A DNA stretch of 10,705 nt from Candidatus Omnitrophota bacterium (GCA_028717025.1 JAQUOR010000040.1:1-10705); one strand, 5' to 3'. Counted from the first letter of the stretch, positions 1 through 7,452 are shown. Notes: generated by a model from the letters alone, not told the origin. Numbers and translations are program-made.

Positions 1-1536
1 ATCCTGCTGGTCCCGGGTAATCAAACGGTGTTGCTTTATAATAAGTTTACTGATCTCCTCCTGGGCAGCATCGGTTGTATCCGGACCGGTCGCCTCTACG
101 TAGATAGAAACGATATATTGTTTACCAAACACCCTGTACATCGCAGTAGTTATGGGAATGATCACCGTATCATCCTGGTCCTGATGCCCGGCCGAACCTT
201 TTTCGGGCAAAACACCGATGACTTTAAAATTAATCAGGTTTATTTTTATGGTCTCGCCGATAGGATTGGACGTTTCAAAAAGTTCTTTGACTACGGTAGT
301 GCCGAGTAAGGCCACTTTGCTTCTGGTCTTCACTTCTTCTTCGGTAAAGAACCTGCCGATTGTCGGCACATATGAACGCAGTTGCGCGTAACTTACCCCC
401 GCGCCTTCGGCCTGTGTGTTCCAGTTCTTATCCGCGTACACTAATTGCGCCCTGTTTCTTACCACGGGACTGGCATCTTTCACGTAATCGCTCAGTTTCT
501 TGATCTCTTCCACATCTTCAAGGGTAAAACGCGTCGTTGTTCCTGACTCCAGGGCTACCCCCATTGACCTTGGAGCGCCGGCTCTGATGATAAGAAGGTT
601 GGAGCCCAACGACGCTAATTGTTTTTCTATGGATTCTTTTGCGCCTTGGCCGATTGCCAGCATTGCGATAACCGCAGCGACGCCGATCAATATACCCAGG
701 ATCGACAGAAAAGAACGCATCTTATGAGACAACATCGCAGAAACCGCCTGCCTGAGATAATCCAGAAACTCTATGCCTCCCTTGACTGCGCTGCCTGATT
801 TTAACAAAATATCTTTGATTAAATTCTCAGATCCGGAAAAGGCAACTTTAGAAGTTTGTGCTTCTCCGGAAACGACCTTATCGGAGATAATCCGGCCGTC
901 ACGCATGGTAACGATTCTTTTGGCGTGAACGGCAATTTCGCTTTCATGGGTTACGATAACTATAGTCTTGCCCTTCTCATTAAGTTTTTTTAGTATCGTG
1001 ACTATCTCTTCCTTACTTTTTGAATCAAGGTTCCCGGTAGGTTCATCCGCAAAGATTATCGGTGGGTCGTTAACCAGACTCCTGGCAATAGCCACCCTTT
1101 GTTGTTGGCCGCCGGACATCTCGTTTGGTTTATGAAGCATCCTTTCTTTTAAACCGACTTCTTCGATTTCTTTAACCGCTCTTTCTTTTAAATGCCTTTT
1201 ACCGGCATAGATCAAAGGCAGTTCCGCGTTTTCCAGGGCTGTCATCCTTGGCAGCAAATGGAATTGCTGGAAGACAAAACCGACCAGCTGGTTCCTGACC
1301 AAAGCCAGCTCCTTGTCCGTAAGTTTTGTCAGATCTTCGCCTCCCAGGGAATATTCTCCTGAATCCGGACGGTCCAAAAGACCCAATACATGCATCAGCG
1401 TGGATTTACCCGAACCGGAAGCGCCCATGATGGCAACGAACTCTCCCCGGCAGATCTTTAACGAGACTCCGCACAAGGCCTCCACCTTGACCTCGCCCAT
1501 CTGATAGGTTTTGTATAAATTTTTTGCTTCGATCAT
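1..1536 (-). CDS. macB: MacB-like ABC transporter, fused ATPase-permease (3' end off the window)
   Basis: Inner-membrane ATPase-permease of a MacAB-TolC-type tripartite exporter, which uses ATP to drive periplasmic conformational change and push substrate through a TolC channel. 512 residues are open to the left edge; E. coli MacB is about 648, so roughly 140 residues with the last membrane helices are missing. Visible: Walker A GASGSGKST (38-46), Q-loop Q90, signature MSGGQ (140-144), Walker B IIFADE (160-165), H-loop H197. After a linker, the first membrane helix (about 276-295) is followed by a MacB_PCD-type periplasmic domain. The start ATG overlaps the adaptor stop (ATGA), which implies translational coupling and fixes the start. 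Family assignment is firm. Substrate is unknown: macrolides, lipopeptides and siderophores are all exported by relatives. Confidence 0.93.
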   Translation of the reverse strand, partial: MIEAKNLYKTYQMGEVKVEALCGVSLKICRGEFVAIMGASGSGKSTLMHVLGLLDRPDSGEYSLGGEDLTKLTDKELALVRNQLVGFVFQQFHLLPRMTALENAELPLIYAGKRHLKERAVKEIEEVGLKERMLHKPNEMSGGQQQRVAIARSLVNDPPIIFADEPTGNLDSKSKEEIVTILKKLNEKGKTIVIVTHESEIAVHAKRIVTMRDGRIISDKVVSGEAQTSKVAFSGSENLIKDILLKSGSAVKGGIEFLDYLRQAVSAMLSHKMRSFLSILGILIGVAAVIAMLAIGQGAKESIEKQLASLGSNLLIIRAGAPRSMGVALESGTTTRFTLEDVEEIKKLSDYVKDASPVVRNRAQLVYADKNWNTQAEGAGVSYAQLRSYVPTIGRFFTEEEVKTRSKVALLGTTVVKELFETSNPIGETIKINLINFKVIGVLPEKGSAGHQDQDDTVIIPITTAMYRVFGKQYIVSIYVEATGPDTTDAAQEEISKLIIKQHRLITRDQQD

Positions 1537-2525
1537 TTTTGTGACGAGCCGTTCCTATTTTTTCTTGTAGGCATTTTGGGCAGAAAAGGATTACTGCCTG
1601 CACTGTTACCGTTGCTGGTAAAAACGTATTTTTTTGTCGTAAGGAGTATCGTATCGCCGGCAGTTACTCCGGAAAGGACTTCATAACTCTTATCATCGGT
1701 AATTCCCAGTTCAACAACACGTTTGATCGGATTCTGGCTGCCTTCCTGTTTCAGCAATACATAGCGCGTGTTTTCCTCTTTGTACACAGCATCAACCGGC
1801 ACCAGCAGAATATCTTTTTTGCTCTCAACTATGAAATCTACGGTCGCATTCATTCCCGAACGGAAAAAATCCGGAACATTTTCGGGGATAAGATCGACTT
1901 TATATATAGTTACGTTATTGACAGTTTCCGATTCATAATATAAGTGTCCCACAGCGGCCTTGATCTTGACACCCGGATACGCATCAAGGCTGATGACCGC
2001 CTCTTGATCGAGCTTGATCTTACCTACATCGGTTTCATCAACCTGCGCCCGCACAATCAGGTGATCCGACAATACCACTACCGCATCGCTGGTAGTAACG
2101 GTCTGGCCGGGCTGCGTCGTCGCTACAATCACTTCACCGTCGATAGGCGAAGGCAGCAGTATCGGCTTATACGACTCCTCCCAATATTTCAAAACATCTT
2201 CACCCTTACCGCGTGCGGCGTCCAGCAGTGCCGCTCTCTCGGTAGAACTCATAATCGCTAACGTTTGACCGATTTTTACCTTTTCCCCTTCCTTGACCAG
2301 AATACTTTCGATCCTCCCGTTGACCGGCGGTTTTATTTCAAGACGGTTCTTGGGCAACACCGTACCGGTAGACGATATCGTAGTTTCAATAGAGCCGATA
2401 GACGGTTTGATCTTCTTTACGATCTCGTCGGATGTGTTCTGCCCTTTTATCCTTGCGACGATCACAACCGCGATGACCACGATGATTATTCCAACAACAA
2501 ATAATTTTATTTTCTTATTCCACAT
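1533..2525 (-). CDS. macA: Periplasmic adaptor (membrane fusion protein) of the MacAB-type pump
   Basis: HlyD/MacA-like adaptor that should bridge the inner-membrane MacB and the TolC-like channel. The chosen start gives 330 residues, with an N-terminal anchor helix (about 7-24) directly after a basic WNKK stretch. Lipoyl-type half-motifs lie at about 62-91 (PPVNGRIESILVKEGEKV) and 124-152 (PSPIDGEVIVATTQPGQTV), followed by beta-barrel and membrane-proximal domains. An AAGGAG sits at 2538-2543, 12 nt upstream, which is slightly long. An ATG 66 nt further upstream would add 22 basic residues translated from within tolC and is less likely. The gene overlaps the tolC-like gene by 11 bp and macB by 4 bp. 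The segment between the lipoyl halves is only about 30 residues, far shorter than in E. coli MacA. Confidence 0.9.
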   Translation of the reverse strand: MWNKKIKLFVVGIIIVVIAVVIVARIKGQNTSDEIVKKIKPSIGSIETTISSTGTVLPKNRLEIKPPVNGRIESILVKEGEKVKIGQTLAIMSSTERAALLDAARGKGEDVLKYWEESYKPILLPSPIDGEVIVATTQPGQTVTTSDAVVVLSDHLIVRAQVDETDVGKIKLDQEAVISLDAYPGVKIKAAVGHLYYESETVNNVTIYKVDLIPENVPDFFRSGMNATVDFIVESKKDILLVPVDAVYKEENTRYVLLKQEGSQNPIKRVVELGITDDKSYEVLSGVTAGDTILLTTKKYVFTSNGNSAGSNPFLPKMPTRKNRNGSSQK

Positions 2526-3804
2526 ACTCCAACGTCTCTCCTTTCGCCTGGATCCAATCTGCTTCGGCCAAAAGCGCATTCGCCTGAGCATCGAGAAAAT
2601 TTTTCTTTGCGTTTACCAGGTCGTCTTCGATAATCGTCCAGTTATCAAATTGGAGCAACCCTAAAGAATATTGTTCTTCGGCAATCTTGGCGCGTGCCTC
2701 TGTTGCATCAAGAAATTTTTTCTTCACGTCCACTGTTTCTACGGCATTCTTAAACGCTGCCCAATTTTGTGCAAGCGCGAGTATGACTGAGGCTTTTGTG
2801 CTTTGTTCGTCGGCCTTTGCCTGGTTGTAAACCGCTTTAGCTTGAGAAAGTTCGGCGAGTCGCAATCCTCCTTCAAAGAGAGGCATCGATAACGTAAGTC
2901 CTGCCGACCATTCCCTGTCCGTCGTGGGCCATTGGGAACTGCTCCTGTTTATGCCTGCCTGCGCGGTCAATTCAGGCAAAAAATCTGCCTTTGCCGCAGA
3001 GATACCGTAGAGCGCAGCAACGCGCTGGGCAACCAATTTTCGCAATTCCGGATTATTCCCGGATAAGGCGAAAAAATCCGGTTTTTCTTCTGCCAAATCT
3101 ACCACATTAAAATTTCCTACTGCCGTAAGCGCTGAAAACGTATTTCTGCCGATTTCCTTAAGAAGTTGTATTTGTGCAACTTCAAATGCCCTCTTGGCCT
3201 GGTTGATTTCAAATTCCGCTTGTGCCAAATTTGCCTGGGCGGTCAACAACGCCCCTCTATGCTCCATGCCTGATTCGTAACGCAAGGAAATTAAATCAAG
3301 ATTGCTCTTCCTGATTTTTCTTATTTCTTCCGTAATAATTAAAGACTGCTGCGCTTTAAGCAAGCTAACAAACGCACTGCGCAGACGCAAGCGTACTTCC
3401 GATGAAGTAAAGCGGTAACTGTATTGAGCTGCTTTTATGTTTTCTTTGGCTGCTTTGACGTTGGCGCTGGTCTTAAAACCGTCAAAGATAAGCTGCGTTG
3501 CCGTTGCCCCGTATTGATAACTGTCGGTTATCTGATGGGTCCTGTTACCCGCGGAAAGCGTACTCGTTTCTCTGGTAGAAGCGCTGATACTGCTGTCTAT
3601 CTGCGGAAAAAGAGCGCTGGCAGTAATACGTTTGCCGGCCTGCGACTGTTTTACACTCTCTTGCGCAGAGATCAAATCCGGATGATGCTTCTGTGCCTCC
3701 TTAACGCATTGCTCCCAGGTCATGGTTTCTTCGGCAACCGCCGGACCATACGTAATACTCAAAAGAGCTAAAGCTATAAGGCAAGGCTTAAAGTATTTAA
3801 ACAT
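2515..3804 (-). CDS. tolC: TolC-family outer-membrane efflux channel
   Basis: Outer-membrane efflux protein that would form a trimeric beta-barrel and alpha-barrel exit duct for the MacAB pump. From the chosen start it is 429 residues. An N-terminal signal peptide (basic FKYFK, hydrophobic ALALLSI, likely cleavage after AVA at 22-24) precedes a mature protein rich in Ala/Gln/Glu heptad-like helices. TolC-type repeat features include HPDLISAQESV near residue 41 and SLRYESG-like and AEEQYSLGLLQFDNW segments in the equivalent helical positions of the two halves. An in-frame ATG 57 nt upstream (3861) has an AGGA directly against it and would put 19 residues before the signal sequence, so the internal ATG is preferred despite a poor ribosome binding site. 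It lies 123 bp after the AbrB gene and overlaps the adaptor by 11 bp. Confidence 0.9.
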   Translation of the reverse strand: MFKYFKPCLIALALLSITYGPAVAEETMTWEQCVKEAQKHHPDLISAQESVKQSQAGKRITASALFPQIDSSISASTRETSTLSAGNRTHQITDSYQYGATATQLIFDGFKTSANVKAAKENIKAAQYSYRFTSSEVRLRLRSAFVSLLKAQQSLIITEEIRKIRKSNLDLISLRYESGMEHRGALLTAQANLAQAEFEINQAKRAFEVAQIQLLKEIGRNTFSALTAVGNFNVVDLAEEKPDFFALSGNNPELRKLVAQRVAALYGISAAKADFLPELTAQAGINRSSSQWPTTDREWSAGLTLSMPLFEGGLRLAELSQAKAVYNQAKADEQSTKASVILALAQNWAAFKNAVETVDVKKKFLDATEARAKIAEEQYSLGLLQFDNWTIIEDDLVNAKKNFLDAQANALLAEADWIQAKGETLEYVE

Positions 3805-3927
3805 ATCGTTGATCTCTAAAATTTTAATCAGGCTAAAGCGGCAAACGTCTGTAGGGCCCATCCTTTACGACAACGCTGTTTCTCGGTTATCCTACTTAAC
3901 AACCGCTTTCCTTAAGTTAGCTACGTG

Positions 3928-4128
3928 CTACTCGAAGAACTTTAAAAATTTGCTAAACTCCTCTTCCGGTATAATACTGATTATCCTATCATGATGAGGA
4001 GGGCCGGAAATAATAATCACATTATCTCCCGGCTTAATGTTCATTACCTTCCTTGCTTCCGCGGGAATAACAATTTGCCCCTTCGTTCCTACCGGGACCT
4101 TGCCGTAAAATTTTGGAAAATTACCCAT
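3928..4128 (-). CDS. AbrB/MazE-type transcriptional regulator
   Basis: A 66-residue protein with the swapped-hairpin AbrB DNA-binding fold in residues about 7-40: a KVPVGTKGQIVIP strand-turn-strand followed by EARKVMNIKPGDNVIII. This fold binds DNA as a dimer. The C-terminal 25 residues (GPPHHDRIISIIPEEEFSKF) are family-variable. GAGGAT at 4134-4139 is a good ribosome binding site, 7 nt from the ATG. It is the first gene after a strong promoter that carries a palindrome and repeated ATACTAA boxes, and the efflux genes follow in the same direction. By analogy with AbrB and MazE it probably represses its own operon; that is inference. An antitoxin role is unlikely because no toxin gene lies next to it. 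Confidence 0.88.
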   Translation of the reverse strand: MGNFPKFYGKVPVGTKGQIVIPAEARKVMNIKPGDNVIIISGPPHHDRIISIIPEEEFSKFLKFFE

Positions 4129-4185
4129 ACATTATCCTCACGTGCGTTATTTTGTTATAAACTCCTTTTAGTATAATTAGTATGA

Positions 4186-4203
4186 AATGTATTACTATAC
4201 ATT
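4186..4203. promoter_or_regulatory. Palindromic putative operator at the efflux-operon transcription start
   Basis: Perfect inverted repeat AATGTAT-4-ATACATT. It begins 3 bp downstream of the predicted -10 box and covers about -3 to +15 of the predicted transcript, a position where a bound protein would block initiation. Two further TTAGTAT boxes (ATACTAA on the minus strand) lie at 4168-4174 and 4177-4183, spaced 9 bp apart on nearly the same face of the helix. The adjacent AbrB-family gene is the natural candidate to bind here. The repeat is seen directly; the binding is inferred. Confidence 0.6.
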
Positions 4204-4206
4204 CCA

Positions 4207-4235
4207 AGGATACTACAGGTTATTTTCGATGTCAA
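4207..4235 (-). promoter_or_regulatory. Sigma70-type promoter of the abrB-tolC-macA-macB operon
   Basis: Reading the minus strand, TTGACA (4230-4235) is followed by a 17-bp spacer and TATCCT (4207-4212). The -35 matches consensus perfectly and the -10 matches at 4 of 6 positions. The predicted start is near 4200, giving a leader of about 72 nt before the AbrB gene. Confidence 0.7.
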
Positions 4236-4264
4236 GAAAATGTTTGTTACGCAGCAGGTATTGG

Positions 4265-4843
4265 CTATGATACTTTTATCTTTTTTAAAAGCCAGGCAAT
4301 GTTGCCGCCTAAGGTGGTCATGGTGGATAATCCTTCGCTGTCAGCCTCGACCTCCCCGGCTTCCCGGCCAATACCGATGTTCCAATAGGAAGAACCGACG
4401 ATTATCATCTGCGCGATGGTAAAAAAGTGATTGAGCGAATTAAAAGCGTGTATTGCGCCGGCCCTGCGCACGGAAACGACCGCGGCGCCGATTTTACGCT
4501 TAAGCATATCGCCGTTTGCCCGGCTGGTCATGCCCGCACGTTCGATCAAGGCTTTCAGCGAAGCGGTACAGTCGGCAAAATAGGTAGGGCTCCCAAGGAT
4601 GATGGCATCAGCTTCGCACATCTTTGCGATATACTCGTTAACTGCATCAGTCGTCACTGCGCAGCGTTTATCTTTATTAGTAAAACATTTATAACAGGCA
4701 ATGCAGCCTGATAGGGGATTACCGGCAAGCTGAATAAGTTCAGTTGCAATCTCCTCTTTTTTGAGTTCCTTAAATACCTGTTTGATAAGAATGGCGGTAT
4801 TGCCGTCTTTACGCGCACTTCCGTTAAACGCAATGACTTTCAT
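4265..4843 (-). CDS. Iron-sulfur-flavoprotein-like NAD(P)H-dependent FMN reductase
   Basis: A 192-residue flavodoxin-like-fold protein. The N-terminal FMN phosphate loop NGSARKDGNT (7-16) and the flavin-side loop GSPTYF (84-89) are diagnostic of the NADPH-dependent FMN reductase/flavodoxin_2 group. A compact cysteine cluster C47-x2-C50-x2-C53-x7-C61 matches the CX2CX2CX4-7C motif described for archaeal iron-sulfur flavoprotein (Isf), so a 4Fe-4S cluster beside FMN is plausible. Many small relatives keep only some of these cysteines, and the true cofactor cannot be read from sequence. AAGGGGG about 8 nt upstream supports the start. It follows the azoR-like gene by 60 bp, probably in one operon, suggesting a role in electron transfer or detoxification of quinones, nitro compounds or oxidants. 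Confidence 0.87.
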   Translation of the reverse strand: MKVIAFNGSARKDGNTAILIKQVFKELKKEEIATELIQLAGNPLSGCIACYKCFTNKDKRCAVTTDAVNEYIAKMCEADAIILGSPTYFADCTASLKALIERAGMTSRANGDMLKRKIGAAVVSVRRAGAIHAFNSLNHFFTIAQMIIVGSSYWNIGIGREAGEVEADSEGLSTMTTLGGNIAWLLKKIKVS

Positions 4844-4903
4844 GGTGGGCCCCCCTTACACATTCTTTTACGATGCTTGCGTGCCTTAGCAAAGATTACC
4901 GTA

Positions 4904-5527
4904 TCATCGTGTACCGGCGATCTCTCTTGCTTTTTCCTGTGCTAAAGCAATTTTTTCCTGCTGCAGCACCTCCCCCATATCCATAGGTTGTGCATTGATA
5001 AAAGTTATGTCGGTAATGCCTACAAACCCGAACACAAAACGCAAATACGGTTCCTGAAAATCAGCGCCGCGCATTTGCGCAGTCGTATAATCTCCGCCGC
5101 GGCTGGTGATAACCACCATTGCTCTGTTTTTTACCAGCCCCTCAACGCCGGTGGACGTATAGCGAAACAAGTATTTTGGCTGCAGGATTATGTCTATATA
5201 TTGCTTCAGAGTATACGGAATACTGAAATTCCACATAGGAGTGCTGATAAGATAAGTATCTGCGGACATAAATCTCTCGATGTGAGCGATAAGCTCCGAC
5301 CACGTTTCCTTTAATTCTCCATGAAGGTCTTTGCCCTGCAAAAGCACGTATTTACCGTCGAGCCGTTGAACGGTGAGTGAGGGCAATTTTTCTTTGGAAA
5401 GGTTCAGTTCCTCAACCGTCCAATCCGCGTGCGTACGCGTAAAAACTTCCAGAAATGCCTCCGACACCCGCAAAGTACGCGACCCCTCTTCGCGAGGCGT
5501 TGCAATGATATGGAGTAGTTTCTTCAT
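4904..5527 (-). CDS. azoR: FMN-dependent NADH-azoreductase / quinone reductase
   Basis: A 207-residue flavodoxin-fold oxidoreductase of the AzoR family. These homodimeric cytoplasmic enzymes use NADH and FMN to reduce quinones and azo compounds by two-electron steps. Visible: the N-terminal strand and phosphate loop (KKLLHIIATPREEGSRTL), the isoalloxazine-binding loop STPMWNFSIPYTLKQYID (95-112), and SRGGDY (142-147), all typical of AzoR. The ATG at 5527 has GGAGGT at 5532-5537 four nt upstream. A TTG 12 nt further up would lie over that ribosome binding site and is rejected. No convincing promoter was found in the 164 bp upstream; only a TATGAT-like -10 near 5612-5617 with no good -35. The natural substrate is unknown. 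Confidence 0.9.
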   Translation of the reverse strand: MKKLLHIIATPREEGSRTLRVSEAFLEVFTRTHADWTVEELNLSKEKLPSLTVQRLDGKYVLLQGKDLHGELKETWSELIAHIERFMSADTYLISTPMWNFSIPYTLKQYIDIILQPKYLFRYTSTGVEGLVKNRAMVVITSRGGDYTTAQMRGADFQEPYLRFVFGFVGITDITFINAQPMDMGEVLQQEKIALAQEKAREIAGTR

Positions 5528-5531
5528 ATGC

Positions 5532-5537
5532 ACCTCC
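5532..5537 (-). promoter_or_regulatory. Ribosome binding site that fixes the azoR start
   Basis: GGAGGT on the minus strand, 4 nt before the ATG at 5527. It decides between that start and an in-frame TTG at 5539. Confidence 0.8.
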
Positions 5538-5691
5538 AATTAAAGTTTTTGCCCTGCGTTCCCTGTTTTTGAGACAAACAGAGCATCTGCCGGCGGCCTT
5601 ATTGTTTTTATCGGGCGTAAATCATATCGCTTGTATATAAAGAGAATTCAGCTTCGTGAGGTAAACGCAGCAAAGAAAAATCGTGCATACG

Positions 5692-6987
5692 TCATTGGGG
5701 TCCACGGGAATATTTGTTAAAAGATTTCTTGTGCGCATATCCGCGATGCCCCTGGCCTGACTTATTAAAATTACGCCTAAAGGGACGCATCGGGGGACGC
5801 TGGCTATATTGGCTAAATTGTTCCGTTGGGACTTCCGGATGTTTTGAGATCGGCAGTGTTGCCCGGATAAGCCTTTCGATGTCACGCACATCCTGGCTCT
5901 GGTCAGGGGTGGCAAACGAAATCGCATGCCCCTGGTGCCCGGCCCTGGCGGTGCGCCCGATCCGGTGCACGTAATTTTCCGCGTCATCGGGAAGGTCGAA
6001 ATTAACAACCAGTTCTATCCCGGTAACGTCGATTCCCCTGGCGGCAATGTCGGTAGCAACGAGCACCCTGTATTTGCCCGACTTGAAACCCTCAAGTGCT
6101 TCGCGCCGCTGAGAAAGCGAACGGTCGGAATGTATTTCAGCCGCACGCTGCCCCATGTCCCGCAGGCTTCTTGCGATTTTTCTGGCGTTATGCTTGGTGC
6201 GTGAGAACAAAAGTACTGCTCCGTGATACTGCTGTAATAACTTTTCAAGAAGTTTAAGTTTCGCTTCCTTTCTGACAATAAATAATTCCTGGGTAACACG
6301 TTCAGCGGTAGTACCGGAAGGCGCGATCTCCACTGATACGGGAAGCTTCATATATTTAGCGGCAATTTCCATAATTTCCTTGGGCATGGTCGCAGAAAAA
6401 AGCATTGTCTGCCTTTCTCTGGGCAGGCAGCGCAAAATCTGTTCGATTTGCGGAGCAAACCCCATATCAAGCATCCTATCCGCTTCATCTAAGACCAACA
6501 TGATTATTCCATCGGTCAACATGTTGCCCTGCCAGATATGGTCGATGATCCTTCCCGGGGTACCGATAATCACGCGTGGATTTCTACGAAGACCCTGCAC
6601 TTGGGGCTGCATGGGAGCGCCGCCAATCAGGCAAACCGTATGCATCCCGAACGCACGCGCTATCGGCTGGAAAGATTCATCGATTTGCATGGCTAATTCC
6701 CGCGTAGGCGCAAGGACCAAGCCTGTGCCTTTACCCTGCGCAAGACGCTGTATCATGGGTATGGCGAATGAATGGGTCTTGCCGGTGCCGGTCTGGGCTA
6801 TGCCGACGATATCCTTACCCTGGATCCCCAGAGGGATTGCCTTGATCTGTATGGGTGTGGGTACCTTGAATTTAATACGTTCTAATATATCAAGGATTTT
6901 AGGCGCGATGCCCAATCCGAAAAAACTCTGCGCAGGGCCGCTACTCGCTTGCCCTAAATTATCCATTCCTTCTGTTCTCTGTGTCAT
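5692..6987 (-). CDS. rhlE: RhlE-type DEAD-box ATP-dependent RNA helicase
   Basis: A 431-residue helicase that uses ATP to unwind short RNA duplexes in ribosome assembly and mRNA decay. All motifs are present: Q-motif PTPIQ (43-47), motif I AQTGTGKT (64-71), Ia PTRELA (94-99), GG (122-123), Ib TPGR (143-146), II DEAD (167-170), III SAT (198-200), IV LLFSRTK (259-265), V ATDIAARGID (311-320) and VI HRIGRTARAG (341-350). The last 45 residues are basic and rich in Arg, Gly, Asn, Gln and Ser, an RNA-binding tail usual in RhlE. AAGGGGG at 6998-7004 precedes the ATG by 10 nt. A small zinc-finger-like gene ends 88 bp upstream and shares the same long leader, so helicase expression is likely post-transcriptionally controlled. 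No clear terminator is seen after its stop. Confidence 0.95.
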   Translation of the reverse strand: MTQRTEGMDNLGQASSGPAQSFFGLGIAPKILDILERIKFKVPTPIQIKAIPLGIQGKDIVGIAQTGTGKTHSFAIPMIQRLAQGKGTGLVLAPTRELAMQIDESFQPIARAFGMHTVCLIGGAPMQPQVQGLRRNPRVIIGTPGRIIDHIWQGNMLTDGIIMLVLDEADRMLDMGFAPQIEQILRCLPRERQTMLFSATMPKEIMEIAAKYMKLPVSVEIAPSGTTAERVTQELFIVRKEAKLKLLEKLLQQYHGAVLLFSRTKHNARKIARSLRDMGQRAAEIHSDRSLSQRREALEGFKSGKYRVLVATDIAARGIDVTGIELVVNFDLPDDAENYVHRIGRTARAGHQGHAISFATPDQSQDVRDIERLIRATLPISKHPEVPTEQFSQYSQRPPMRPFRRNFNKSGQGHRGYAHKKSFNKYSRGPQ

Positions 6988-7075
6988 ACTTTTTAAACCC
7001 CCTTAAATATGTATAGGCTTACGCCAGTCTGTGCATTGGAAATATTTTGGATATTTTTACAGGACCTTAAGAATT

Positions 7076-7219
7076 TTACTTAACCTTAACGGCTTGTCCC
7101 TGGCAAACCAGTGCCTGATGAACATGGCAATATATGTCAGGGTTATAGATACTCAAAGCGCGCTTGCATGATGAAACTTTACATTTCCGCCCCTTAGGGG
7201 AAGTTTTTACTTTTTTAAT
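7076..7219 (-). CDS. Small Cys/His-rich putative zinc-binding protein with apparent ATT start
   Basis: A 47-codon frame reading KKVKTSPKGRKCK after the initiator, then C13-x4-C18, LSIYNPD (22-28) and C31-x2-H34, ending in VKVK and TAA. Cys-x4-Cys followed by Cys-x2-His with an LS-x-YNP turn between resembles a single-zinc ribbon or knuckle, and the rest is strongly basic, so RNA or DNA binding is plausible. GGAGG (7224-7228) lies 4 nt before ATT, the same spacing as azoR. The frame is open upstream to a TAG near 7270 with no ATG, GTG or TTG, and the only TTG inside lies after the first cysteine pair, so ATT is the best start. ATT starts are rare; infC and pcnB of E. coli are known cases. It precedes rhlE by 88 bp, apparently in the same transcript. 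I recognise no named family. Confidence 0.68.
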   Translation of the reverse strand: MKKVKTSPKGRKCKVSSCKRALSIYNPDIYCHVHQALVCQGQAVKVK

Positions 7220-7372
7220 GGCTCCTCCCTTCTTTTGCCTCTTTAAACCAAAACGAATTTCTCTGCTCTATCTTGAACTACCTATCAAACTTTCGGCCTG
7301 CTGGGTTAAAACCAAGGACAATCGCCCCGTTTTTTTAAAGCGCGGCCGAAGGCTCGCGCCTGTCTGCGTGTC

Positions 7373-7438
7373 GATTAGACTAAAAAAGCCGTAAAGGTTA
7401 GTTGTCTTACCCTACGGCTTACATTATCTAATCTTTTT
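7373..7438 (+). terminator. Outer stem with T-run on the plus strand (bidirectional terminator-like)
   Basis: GATTAGA (7373-7379) pairs with TCTAATC (7427-7433), encloses the inner AGCCGTA/TACGGCT hairpin, and is followed by TTTTT (7434-7438) on the plus strand. It could stop antisense transcription, or the outer stem could be an alternative fold of the minus-strand leader. Confidence 0.35.
7382..7420 (-). terminator. Intrinsic terminator or attenuator early in the rhlE leader
   Basis: On the minus strand AAGCCGTA (7413-7420) pairs perfectly with TACGGCTT (7386-7393), with an inner GGT/ACC extension and a run of six T at the 3' side (7382-7387). The predicted transcription start is only about 25 nt upstream, so a terminated product would be a 65-nt RNA. 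A position between promoter and gene favours attenuation over ordinary termination. Confidence 0.65.
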
Positions 7439-7452
7439 GGTAATAATATCTA

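Larger units (their letters stand above)
7220..7446 (-). promoter_or_regulatory. Long structured 5' leader of the small-protein/rhlE operon
   Basis: About 227 nt between the predicted transcription start (near 7446) and the small gene. It holds, in transcript order, a terminator-like hairpin (7382-7420), a GC-rich hairpin GCGCG-A-GCC-TTC-GGC-CGCGC (7340-7359) followed by TTTAAAAAAA, and a small GGTT-TT-AACC hairpin (7304-7313). A further CCCC-TTA-GGGG element (plus-strand reading, 7190-7200) lies just inside the small gene. No long frame with a good ribosome binding site lies here, and it matches no riboswitch class I can recognise. Control of RNA-helicase genes by long leaders is known in other bacteria. 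Confidence 0.5.

Noticed and set aside
3805..3861. Longer TolC start adding 19 residues
   Set aside because: It would put a polar stretch before the signal peptide, and the AGGA lies directly against that ATG with no spacer.
5524..5586. 20-codon minus-strand frame whose stop overlaps the azoR start (ATGA)
   Set aside because: No good ribosome binding site and a nondescript peptide; azoR has its own strong GGAGGT. A short frame ending there by chance is likely.
5540..5691. Terminator of rhlE or clear promoter of azoR in the 152-bp gap
   Set aside because: CTGTTT/AAACAG forms a weak hairpin without a T-run, and the TATGAT-like -10 has no matching -35.
7164..7394. Plus-strand 76-codon open frame opposite the rhlE leader
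   Set aside because: No ribosome binding site, unlike any family, and it overlaps the better supported minus-strand small gene and hairpins.
7220..7446. Known structural RNA (6S, tmRNA, RNase P, SRP RNA, c-di-GMP riboswitch) in the rhlE leader
   Set aside because: None of the conserved core sequences of these RNAs was recognised by eye on either strand.
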